The notes under the pieces were generated by a model. It searched no databases and was not told the DNA's origin. It was given only the letters and a program-made list of their open reading frames with translations. From a virus, in the IMG/VR virus record IMGVR_UViG_3300029309_000092, positions 1-41,834 of that record: DNA of 41,834 nucleotides; one strand, given 5' to 3'. Position numbers and translations under genes: made by a program. Shown here one piece after another: positions 30,815 through 37,292 of this stretch (its first letter is position 1; the number at the start of each line of letters is the position of its first letter).

Positions 30815-31031
30815 GTTTCTTGTCCTCCTCTGGATGATAGTAGTCCGCGAAACCAGCACCATTGCCTTCTGGGTCACACAAGATGACCATTTCCAATGGT
30901 GCAAATTTTGGTTTGGTAAGAGTGAAAATGGGCATTGGGTCTCCCCCAAACTCATCTTCCTCTTCGCGATAGGCTGTGATTGTCCAGCCTACCAACTGCT
31001 TGTAGTAGTCTTCAAAAGAGCCATTGCTCAT
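30807..31031 (-). CDS. Small acidic protein, function unknown
   Basis: A 74-residue protein: FEDYYKQLVGWTITAYREEE, PMPIFTLTKPKFAPLEMVIL then DPEGNGAGFADYYHPEED. Single beta-rich domain, probably cytoplasmic. It has its own leader and promoter-like TATAAT (31066-31071, minus strand) and is followed by the overlapping Api92-like gene. Confidence 0.7.
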   Translation of the reverse strand: MSNGSFEDYYKQLVGWTITAYREEEDEFGGDPMPIFTLTKPKFAPLEMVILCDPEGNGAGFADYYHPEEDKKHA

Positions 31032-31034
31032 TTT

Positions 31035-31050
31035 AGTCCTCCATTAGACT
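31035..31050 (-). promoter_or_regulatory. SD-in-loop leader hairpin for the gene at 31031
   Basis: Plus-strand AGTC (31035-31038) and GACT (31047-31050) flank an eight-base loop that, on the minus strand, contains the GGAG ribosome binding site. A TATAAT lies further upstream. Similar structures precede the genes at 31409 and 32696. Confidence 0.45.
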
Positions 31051-31097
31051 GTTATTGATGTCCTCATTATATCGAATAACAAACTAAACACAAACAA

Positions 31098-31123
31098 AAA
31101 GGGCGACATCTCTGCCGCCCTTT
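31098..31123. terminator. Bidirectional terminator
   Basis: Stem GGGCG-A-CA (31101-31108) and TG-C-CGCCC (31113-31120) with loop TCTC, flanked by AAA and TTT. Read leftward, the mismatch becomes a G-U wobble and the tail is TTTTTG. The stem sequence is almost the same as in the 20358-20391 terminator. Confidence 0.75.
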
Positions 31124-31139
31124 CCGTCCTATGGAGGAA

Positions 31140-31409
31140 CTATCTAATCCTAGGCCATGTCCTAGGATTATCTGGATGATCCTCATCTGGAATGTAATTG
31201 TCACGAAGACTAAATGTCGTGCCCATACTTTCCAATTTGTTTAGATACTTTGGAAGATCGCAATCTTCCTCCAATGCTAGTATCTCACCATTAGGCGTCT
31301 TGTATGAGAAATCGCTAATGTCATCAATAGACAGGCGCGCTGCCTTGAGCTGTTCTACTGATACGATGCCCCATGCGTGTCCGTTATCTGCGATTATTGT
31401 TACTTCCAT
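31140..31409 (-). CDS. Small protein, function unknown
   Basis: An 89-residue protein: MEVTIIADNGHAWGIVSVEQ, then LSIDDISDFSYKTPNGEI and YLNKLESMGTTFSLRDNYIP. Alpha/beta and acidic, with a Pro/Arg-rich C-terminus. It starts after GGAGGACAAAA and has its own leader hairpin and terminator, so it is a one-gene transcript. No family recognised. Confidence 0.7.
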   Translation of the reverse strand: MEVTIIADNGHAWGIVSVEQLKAARLSIDDISDFSYKTPNGEILALEEDCDLPKYLNKLESMGTTFSLRDNYIPDEDHPDNPRTWPRIR

Positions 31410-31412
31410 TTT

Positions 31413-31427
31413 TGTCCTCCATAGACA
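31413..31427 (-). promoter_or_regulatory. SD-in-loop leader hairpin for the gene at 31409
   Basis: Plus-strand TGTC (31413-31416) and GACA (31424-31427) flank a seven-base loop with the ribosome binding site on the minus strand. The outer pair differs from the 31035 copy (T-A in place of A-T), a compensatory change that keeps the stem. Confidence 0.45.
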
Positions 31428-31716
31428 GGTTAAGAAATGTGGAGTGCTGTTCGCATCACTGGTCGGCGGTCATCGCGACTCCACAATCTGAGTATACACA
31501 CATGCCCTTCGGGCACAAGAAAAAAACAAACGAAATCCTAGTCGGGTCGGGACTGGGAATGGTTTTCGGGTCGGGTTCGGGTCGGGTTCGGGTTTCGGGT
31601 TCGGGTTTTGGGATCGGTGATGGCAGAGGCTAGGCCGGCGCCGCCTCTGCTATAGGCGTAAGACTATAGCATCCAAAATCTAGGCAAAAAAGAAGCCGGC
31701 TTGCGCCGGCTTCCCT
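31428..31716. repeat. TTCGGG repeat cluster 3 and associated hairpins
   Basis: About eight TCGGG/TTCGGG units lie at 31538-31612, in the same orientation as clusters 1 and 2. They are followed by an inverted repeat GCAGAGGC/GCCTCTGC (31623-31630 and 31643-31650) and by GCTATAG/CTATAGC (31649-31655 and 31664-31670). The spacer contains no convincing gene; the remaining sequence is the leader of the 31409 gene and a terminator described separately. Confidence 0.75.
31686..31713 (-). terminator. Leftward terminator after the gene at 31717
   Basis: Nine-base arms GAAGCCGGC (31692-31700) and GCCGGCTTC (31705-31713) with loop TTGC. Six A (31686-31691) on the left give a T-run for leftward transcripts. 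It starts four bases after the stop of the gene. Confidence 0.85.
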
Positions 31717-31932
31717 TTACTTTTGGTCGTTCAACATGGCGATGACTTCGTCGTAGCTTTCCATGACGGCATAGCCATTAACCGCCGCCGCGTAATACGC
31801 TTCCGGCTTTTCAATGTCGCCTAGCGTCTTAACGTGACGCTTTCGTTCTTCGACATGAACAACGAATTGATGGTCTCTGATGAAAATGTCCATGCCATTC
31901 ATCAGCGTTAGTCGCAATTCAAAATATTGCAT
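31717..31932 (-). CDS. Small protein, function unknown
   Basis: A 71-residue protein: MQYFELRLTLMNGMDIFIRD, HQFVVHVEERKRHVKTL and YYAAAVNGYAVMESYDEVIA. Two-domain-like alpha/beta layout with a basic middle. It overlaps the membrane-protein gene upstream by one base (TAATG) and is followed by a strong terminator. Confidence 0.7.
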   Translation of the reverse strand: MQYFELRLTLMNGMDIFIRDHQFVVHVEERKRHVKTLGDIEKPEAYYAAAVNGYAVMESYDEVIAMLNDQK

Positions 31933-32120
31933 TACCGTTTCCTTCTCATGATGTGAAGTAAGATGGCGCAGTAGAAGGCTGCGCCAGCATGTAGGATCAT
32001 GGCTAGTCGCATGACCTGATGGCCTAGATCATCGAGCGGCGTCGCCAGTCCGAAGATCATATGGGCGGAGACTAGCAGGAATAATCCTGCTAGCCCCATG
32101 CCATATTTGACACTACGCAT
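31932..32120 (-). CDS. Small membrane protein with two transmembrane segments
   Basis: A 62-residue protein. ATG 32120 overlaps the previous stop. YGMGLAGLFLLVSAHMIFGL and MRLAMILHAGAAFYCAILL are two membrane segments joined by a short acidic loop; both ends are basic. No Sec signal cleavage site is evident. Function unknown; holin or superinfection-exclusion roles are possible but unsupported. Confidence 0.65.
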   Translation of the reverse strand: MRSVKYGMGLAGLFLLVSAHMIFGLATPLDDLGHQVMRLAMILHAGAAFYCAILLHIMRRKR

Positions 32121-32418
32121 GATATGCCGCTTTCCATTCTGGCGTGCACTCAATCAGCATGAAATTATTGGTGATCATATCAGCGTATTGATCGCCATAA
32201 TCCCATGACCCGTAGGTGGCATCTGATTTTGAAGCCGTAAACCAGCGTGAATACTGATCCTTTTTGCAGTTATCTGGCTTCTTGTATGTCTTCAAAATGG
32301 CGACAGTGATGACGCCTAGATCATACGATGATGCCTGATAAACGGCATATGGCTGTTGATCTCCTACCAGAAATTTTTCGATAGAGACCGATTTACCAAA
32401 AGGGTTTTTTCTAGTCAT
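32113..32418 (-). CDS. Small basic protein, function unknown
   Basis: A 101-residue protein; ATG 32418 follows TGGAGGACTACAAA. It reads TRKNPFGKSVSIEKFLVGDQ, YDLGVITVAILKTYKKPDNC and SDATYGSWDYGDQYADMITN. It is alpha/beta, rich in Lys and Tyr. No family recognised. It lies after a GC-rich hairpin and before the membrane protein. Confidence 0.7.
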   Translation of the reverse strand: MTRKNPFGKSVSIEKFLVGDQQPYAVYQASSYDLGVITVAILKTYKKPDNCKKDQYSRWFTASKSDATYGSWDYGDQYADMITNNFMLIECTPEWKAAYHA

Positions 32419-32431
32419 TTTGTAGTCCTCC

Positions 32432-32461
32432 AAAAAGCGCCGCCGGCACGATGCCGGCGGC
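32432..32461 (-). terminator. Terminator / leader hairpin between 32475 and 32418 genes
   Basis: Ten-base arms GCCGCCGGCA (32439-32448) and TGCCGGCGGC (32452-32461), loop CGA. On the minus strand it is followed by TTTTT that runs directly into TGGAGGAC, the ribosome binding site of the next gene, so it may act as an attenuator as well as a terminator. Confidence 0.75.
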
Positions 32462-32474
32462 TAGGTTGTGACGA

Positions 32475-32696
32475 TTAAGCTAAATCGCCGTGCCATTCTT
32501 CCTCGTACTTCCTTCTGGTGAAGGCTTTGACGAGGGTTTCACCAACGACGTGTCGCGTGACGTGGCCGTCACGCTCTGCGTCTTTCAACGTGTCGTTGGC
32601 AATCTTTGACCACGCATTGCGCATTTCCTTTGCGAACTCGTATTGTTCGCGGATGTTCAACTCGTGGAACTTATGCTTTCTAGGAAACAAAGTCAT
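32475..32696 (-). CDS. Small basic protein ending HGDLA
   Basis: A 73-residue protein: MTLFPRKHKFHELNIREQYE, FAKEMRNAWSKIANDTLKDA, and a C-terminus FTRRKYEEEWHGDLA. It is helical and charged. Its HGDLA end matches the fibre array, but with different codons (CAC GGC GAT TTA GCT), so DNA homology is not the cause. It is the first gene of the leftward block and has an SD-in-loop leader. Function unknown. Confidence 0.7.
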   Translation of the reverse strand: MTLFPRKHKFHELNIREQYEFAKEMRNAWSKIANDTLKDAERDGHVTRHVVGETLVKAFTRRKYEEEWHGDLA

Positions 32697-33044
32697 AATA
32701 GTCCTCCAATAGACTAGGTTAGTTTAACGATGAGAAACAACGAACGGCAGGTATTGGTTGCCGTTAATGTCCTTAGACATTAATTAAATATGGGACTACA
32801 TGCAACACTTAATAACAAATAAAATACATATTATTTGTCAATAATATGACGGGTTACTTGGGACAATATCGGGCAACATGTCAAATTACTGACGCCCCAA
32901 CCCCCTTGACAAGACGGGGCGCTGCGCGCGCCCACCCACCCACCCTAGATGGGTAGATTCATTCTCATGTTTTTCTGTTCGACCTAGGCACCGGTTGCAA
33001 GATCCACAAATTAATTGTACGAATACCTAAAGGAGTCCCTGGGC
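32697..33044. promoter_or_regulatory. Divergent regulatory spacer with operator-like palindrome
   Basis: The spacer separates the leftward block from the rightward packaging block. ATATTATT-TGTC-AATAATAT (32828-32847) is a perfect inverted repeat; on the minus strand its centre includes TTGACA, with TGTTAT 18 bases downstream, so it may be a promoter with an overlapping operator. GGGCGC-TGCGC-GCGCCC is near 32919-32936, next to a CCCA repeat. For the rightward gene, TTGCAA (32995) and TACGAA (33018) are only a weak promoter candidate. No gene is seen in the rest. Confidence 0.55.
32699..32716 (-). promoter_or_regulatory. SD-in-loop leader hairpin for the gene at 32696
   Basis: Plus-strand TAGTC (32699-32703) and GACTA (32712-32716) are five-base arms around an eight-base loop that, on the minus strand, contains TGGAG. 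It is the strongest of three similar structures in the block. Confidence 0.5.
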
Positions 33045-33461
33045 GTGGAAAAAAATTCTGATGTAAATTCATTTGAGATGTTTGGTCGAATGTGTGTGTT
33101 GTTGGACAGTGCGCCTTGGTACAGGGACCAGCGAATCAGGGATCTTGGCTTTCGGTTCATTCCTGCCATCGAGCATGGCAAAGTGCGCTATTACATGCGT
33201 GAGGGGTTTTTGGTTGGGTTTTGCACTTGGTGTTACATGACTTTTGAGGAGGCGGAGACGCGGAAGTACAGTGGTCGTGATGTGTTTGCACGGGCTGGTG
33301 GCGATCAGTTGTGGGTCATGGACATGGTTGCGGTGGATAGTGTATTGTATATTGCGAGAGACATGCGCCGATTCTTGAGTGATGTCACGGATCACGATGT
33401 GGCGTATTGGAAACGTCCTGACGGTAGGCAGGGCAATGCGTGGAGATTGAAGCATGGGTGA
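33045..33461 (+). CDS. HlyC-like lysine acyltransferase family protein
   Basis: A 138-residue protein. GTG 33045 is chosen because AAGGAG lies nine bases upstream; a TTG at 33015 has no such site. It resembles HlyC-type toxin-activating acyltransferases: SAPWYRDQRIR (residues 22-32), FIPAIEHGKVRYYMREG (38-54), VGFCTWCYMTFEEAE (57-71) and GGDQLWVMDMVAV (85-97). HlyC acylates lysines using acyl-ACP, with a catalytic His and Asp. Asp93 is kept here, but the His position appears to be Tyr26. It heads the packaging block, so a target among virion or host envelope proteins is possible. Activity is uncertain. Confidence 0.75.
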   Translation: MEKNSDVNSFEMFGRMCVLLDSAPWYRDQRIRDLGFRFIPAIEHGKVRYYMREGFLVGFCTWCYMTFEEAETRKYSGRDVFARAGGDQLWVMDMVAVDSVLYIARDMRRFLSDVTDHDVAYWKRPDGRQGNAWRLKHG

Positions 33462-35286
33462 AAGCACTGGCGGCGGCGGCAACGAATCAGACAACGAACC
33501 GCAGGGCACCATATTTGGTGTAGACGGTGTATCGAAGACTGGCAGTACGTCCAAGGACCAGCAGATTGGTTTCACGGATGGGCAAGGTGGTAGGGGCGCG
33601 AACTTTGACGCGCTTCAGGGTGCCACGAGCCAGCAAACCACGGCTGCGGTAGCGGCGGCTGATGCGGCGCGGAATGCTGGTGGCGGCGGCACGGCGGCAC
33701 AGCAAGCTGTAAGAGGCATTTTAGACAGTTACGATCCGAGTGCCGTGAATCGTCAGGGCAACCTGACGGATAGTGGACGCAACCTTGTCAATGAGGCGGC
33801 GCAGGACGCGCTTGAGTTTGAGCGCATAACTCAGGATCAACAGCGTGCACAGTTTGCGTCTGATCTTATTGGCGGGTTTACCACGGATCTTGGTGCTGGT
33901 GCGGCACCGCAAGTTGCTCCACCAAACTTTGATTCTCAGCTTCTAGATTTTCTTAACGCGCAAGACGCGCAAGCGGCAGAGGATTTTCGTGCGGCGGAGG
34001 TAGCTGGAGTTCGTGCTCCACCGGTCATGGGTCCAGAGATGCAACTCATGACTTTGCCGTCGCCGAATCCTCGTGACGCGATTGCAGAAGCGTTACGGAC
34101 CTCGCCATACAGCGGTACGAATAACACACTTCTAACAAATAAAATGTTATCTGCGCGCACTTCGCAAGAAGAGCGGCAGAGCATATTACAGGAGCTTCGT
34201 AATCGCGCCACGTTAGGCGACGAAGGTGCTCGTCAGGATTTAGCGGATGTAGAAGCGCGTGAAGAACTTGGTTTGGCTGGTGCGGGGCGCGTGGACATGA
34301 CTGCGCCGAATCCGTTTGCGGCACCTGCTCGTCAGGCGCTTGTGCCGGTAGGCATTCAATCCTTGCCCGAAGCCGCCACTGCGGCGGCTGTTTTGCGCGG
34401 TCCTGACGATGTGATTCAGGAACAGCGTGCAGCGCAGGCGGTTGCACAGCCGCCCATTGGTGGTTCTGGGACCACGACTCCTGCTTCACAGTCAGCCATA
34501 GTTGATCCAAGAGCGGACGTTTTGTCCGTTACTCCAATGGAACAATTTGCCTTGGATCAGGAAGCTAGAGCACGGGGAACTGATCCTCTACTTCAAACAG
34601 GCACGGCGCCTATGCCTACAGGCGATCCGATGCAGCGGGTAGATCCTACACAAGTTGGTGGCATCTCGGTTCCCACACCTCCGCCAGATCGTTTCAAGAC
34701 AAACGCACAACGTGACTTTTTTGAGAATCTTTCTTCGTTGCCTGGAGGGCAGGCTCAGTTTGATGCTGAGTTGGCGAATCTTGCGAATCGCGGTTTTACA
34801 GGTCGCCGGATTGCCAGTGTCATCGGTGAGGGTGGGGTGCCCAACTATGATCCATCTGCACCGGAGGGTTTCCGTATTCGCGGTGCCACGGGCACGAACT
34901 TCGTTGATTTGCCGTTTTTGGGCACGACGCCGATCTCGACCTACACGGGGCTGGACAATCCCAACGCACCGGCGGACACCAGTAGCGATGAACCGGTGAC
35001 TGCAAAAGCGCCGAATGATCCGTGTCCTGCTGGGTATCAGCTTGTTAATGGTGTGTGTCAGCCTGTAGATGATTTGACTCAACCGCCTGATCCTCCAGGC
35101 TCTGATTTCCAGATCAATCCGACCACGGGACTGCCTACGGTGTTCCAACCGACGACGGTGGCGACACCCGTTGGTCCGATCAATCCGTTTGTGCTTCAAC
35201 CGTCACCGCCGGTTGGGATCAATCCACCGGCACAAGGCATTCAGGCACTGTCTCCAACGGGGGCGGCACTTGGCAGGCAGGTTTGA
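33454..35286 (+). CDS. Proline/alanine-rich late protein, function unknown
   Basis: A 610-residue protein, Gly/Ala/Gln/Pro-rich and largely low-complexity. Notable segments are QQAVRGILDSYDPSAVNRQG (about residue 83), a helical region around 120-260, NLSSLPGGQAQFDAELANLA near residue 425, and DPCPAGYQLVNGVCQPVDD (about residue 524), a C-P-x-G-Y-x(5)-G-x-C motif seen in some phage structural proteins. It overlaps the acyltransferase-like gene by eight bases and the terminase start by 17. A virion or scaffold-type role is likely by position only. Confidence 0.75.
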   Translation: MGESTGGGGNESDNEPQGTIFGVDGVSKTGSTSKDQQIGFTDGQGGRGANFDALQGATSQQTTAAVAAADAARNAGGGGTAAQQAVRGILDSYDPSAVNRQGNLTDSGRNLVNEAAQDALEFERITQDQQRAQFASDLIGGFTTDLGAGAAPQVAPPNFDSQLLDFLNAQDAQAAEDFRAAEVAGVRAPPVMGPEMQLMTLPSPNPRDAIAEALRTSPYSGTNNTLLTNKMLSARTSQEERQSILQELRNRATLGDEGARQDLADVEAREELGLAGAGRVDMTAPNPFAAPARQALVPVGIQSLPEAATAAAVLRGPDDVIQEQRAAQAVAQPPIGGSGTTTPASQSAIVDPRADVLSVTPMEQFALDQEARARGTDPLLQTGTAPMPTGDPMQRVDPTQVGGISVPTPPPDRFKTNAQRDFFENLSSLPGGQAQFDAELANLANRGFTGRRIASVIGEGGVPNYDPSAPEGFRIRGATGTNFVDLPFLGTTPISTYTGLDNPNAPADTSSDEPVTAKAPNDPCPAGYQLVNGVCQPVDDLTQPPDPPGSDFQINPTTGLPTVFQPTTVATPVGPINPFVLQPSPPVGINPPAQGIQALSPTGAALGRQV

Positions 35287-36736
35287 TACAGTACCTGAAG
35301 AGGTTCTCAAGGAGATATATGCCCTTCAGAATCAACAAGTACGGCTTTCGATCCGCGAAAAGGCGCGTGATCAGTTCATGCCGTTTGTTCATCATGTCTA
35401 TGACGGCTTCATTGAGGGCCGTCATCACCGAATTATCGCGGAAAAACTGGAGAAAGTAGCGCGTGGTGAGCTAAAAAGGCTCATTGTGAACATGCCCCCG
35501 CGTCATTCTAAGTCAGAATTTGCTTCATATTTGATGCCAGCGTGGTTTTTGGGGCGAAATCCGAAGCTAAAGATCATTCAGGCTACTCATAACACCGAAT
35601 TGGCGGTCAGATTCGGCAGAAAAGTGCGTGATTTGATCGACACACCCGATTTTCACACCATTTTTCCCGATACGGGCCTAAAAGCGGACGATAAAGCCGC
35701 CGGAAGGTGGGGAACTTCGGCTGGAGGCGAGTATTTTGCCGCCGGAGTGGGCGCAGCGATGACCGGACGCGGTGCAGACTTGTTAATTATTGACGATCCG
35801 CACTCTGAACAAGACGCATTGTCCAGTACGGCCTTCGATCACGCCTTTGAGTGGTATACATCCGGTCCAAGACAGCGTTTGCAGCCTGGTGGGGCGATAA
35901 TTATCGTCATGACGCGCTGGGGCATGAAGGATTTGACCGGCCAAGTCATAAAAATGCAGGGTTCTGATCAAATGGCGGACGAATGGGAGGTTGTGGAGTT
36001 CCCGGCCATACTTCCGTCCGACAAACCGCTCTGGCCGGAGTTTTGGAACAAGGATGACCTTGTTAAGGTCAAGGCATCACTGCCTTTAGCCAAGTGGAAC
36101 GCGCAGTGGCAGCAAAACCCGACTGCCGAAGAGGGCGCCATCGTCAAGAAGGAGTGGTGGCAGATGTGGGAAAAGAAGAACATCCCACCTGTGAAGTACA
36201 TCATTCAGGCGTATGACACGGCGTTCAGCAAGAAGGAGAGTGCCGACTACTCTGCCATAACAACGTGGGGGATCTTTACCAATGAAGATACCGGTGCCGA
36301 TAATATCCTTCTTATGGATGCTCGTCGTGGTCGTTGGAACTTCCCTGAACTTAAAGAGGTGGCAGGAGAAGAGTATGAGTATTGGGAACCTGATATGGTC
36401 ATTATTGAGGCGAAGGCGTCGGGCCAGCCATTGACGGACGAGCTACGCGCCGCTGGCATTCCGGTCATGAACTATACACCAAGCAAGGGTCGTGATAAGA
36501 TCACCCGTATGCACACGGTAGCACCGCTGTTTGAGGCGGGGATGGTGTGGGCGCCGGAACAAAAGTTCTCGGAGGAAGTTATTGAGGAGTGTCTTGCGTT
36601 CCCACACGGGGAGCATGACGACTTTGTCGATAGCATGACGATGGCTTTGATTCGTTTCCGGCAGGGTGGGTTCATCGAGCTTGAGGGTGAGAACGATAAC
36701 TCTGATTGGTATCCAAAGAAACGGGAGTATTACTAA
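35270..36736 (+). CDS. terL: Terminase large subunit
   Basis: A 488-residue packaging motor and nuclease. No ATG is available near the start; TTG 35270 is the likeliest start because it keeps only a short overlap with the previous gene and is preceded by GGGGGCGG. The ATPase has VNMPPRHSKSE (Walker A-like, about 73-83) and ADLLIIDDPH (Walker B), and VMTRWGMKD (motif III). The RuvC-like nuclease has QAYDTAFSKK, VIIEAKASG and HDDFVDSMTMAL. It lies 7 kb from the small subunit. The next gene overlaps its stop (TAATG). Confidence 0.92.
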   Translation: MAGRFDTVPEEVLKEIYALQNQQVRLSIREKARDQFMPFVHHVYDGFIEGRHHRIIAEKLEKVARGELKRLIVNMPPRHSKSEFASYLMPAWFLGRNPKLKIIQATHNTELAVRFGRKVRDLIDTPDFHTIFPDTGLKADDKAAGRWGTSAGGEYFAAGVGAAMTGRGADLLIIDDPHSEQDALSSTAFDHAFEWYTSGPRQRLQPGGAIIIVMTRWGMKDLTGQVIKMQGSDQMADEWEVVEFPAILPSDKPLWPEFWNKDDLVKVKASLPLAKWNAQWQQNPTAEEGAIVKKEWWQMWEKKNIPPVKYIIQAYDTAFSKKESADYSAITTWGIFTNEDTGADNILLMDARRGRWNFPELKEVAGEEYEYWEPDMVIIEAKASGQPLTDELRAAGIPVMNYTPSKGRDKITRMHTVAPLFEAGMVWAPEQKFSEEVIEECLAFPHGEHDDFVDSMTMALIRFRQGGFIELEGENDNSDWYPKKREYY

Positions 36737-37005
36737 TGGGCGCAGGCAAAGCTATAAGAGAAAACATGGATGCTCTACGTTACAAACGCTCAGAGCAAGG
36801 CAAAGCAGAAAAGAAAGCTCGTAAAGAACACAACGAGAAGTTTGGACCCACGGATAAAAAAACAAAACGTGCTCTTAAAAAGGCCGCTAAAAAATCTGAC
36901 GCTGCAAAAGGTGCGACTATGCGTGAAAGAGGTGCATACGAGTATAGAGAGGAGTTCCGCAACGGCGGTCAAGTTTCTCTGGGTAACTTCAAAGGTAGCT
37001 TTTAG
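36736..37005 (+). CDS. Small lysine-rich late protein with C-terminal FRNGGxV motif
   Basis: An 89-residue protein: a strongly basic N-terminal half (EQGKAEKKARKEHNEKFG, KKTKRALKKAAKKSDAAKG) and a C-terminus FRNGGQVSLGNFKGSF. The same C-terminal signature is found in the next gene. ATG 36736 overlaps the terminase stop. The charge suggests contact with DNA or capsid. Function unknown. Confidence 0.75.
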   Translation: MGAGKAIRENMDALRYKRSEQGKAEKKARKEHNEKFGPTDKKTKRALKKAAKKSDAAKGATMRERGAYEYREEFRNGGQVSLGNFKGSF

Positions 37006-37292
37006 TGACAAAGAAGTATCACGGTTCCAAGTTTCTGACGCCGAAGGCGAAGTCTAATCGCAAGCGGCAGCTTGAGCGTTCTGGATACGACGACGATACG
37101 GTTGCCGATATCATTGATTTTGAGTTTGATTTAGGACTTGGTCGCTATCCTGGGACACCGTTACCGGGCAAGAGTTACGCCGAGGGTGGCAAGGTTGAGT
37201 CACTCAATGAGGCAATAGACCGAGTTAAGAAGGAACAAGGCTTCCGAAATGGTGGCAGGGTTTTGACAAGTAATTTTAAGGGGCATTTCTAA
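37005..37292 (+). CDS. Small late protein with C-terminal FRNGGxV motif, GTG start
   Basis: A 95-residue protein: basic N-terminus (MTKKYHGSKFLTPKAKSNRK), an acidic middle (YDDDTVADIIDFEFDLGLG), YAEGGKVESL, and a C-terminus FRNGGRVLTSNFKGHF nearly the same as in the preceding gene. The GTG overlaps the upstream TAG and the stop overlaps the portal ATG. It is probably a head-associated protein made in step with the portal. Confidence 0.75.
   Translation: MTKKYHGSKFLTPKAKSNRKRQLERSGYDDDTVADIIDFEFDLGLGRYPGTPLPGKSYAEGGKVESLNEAIDRVKKEQGFRNGGRVLTSNFKGHF

Noticed and set aside
32903-32925. TTGACA at 32903 as a rightward promoter -35
   Set aside because: The following 25 bases are GC-rich (CGGGGCGCTGCGCGCG) with no -10-like hexamer.
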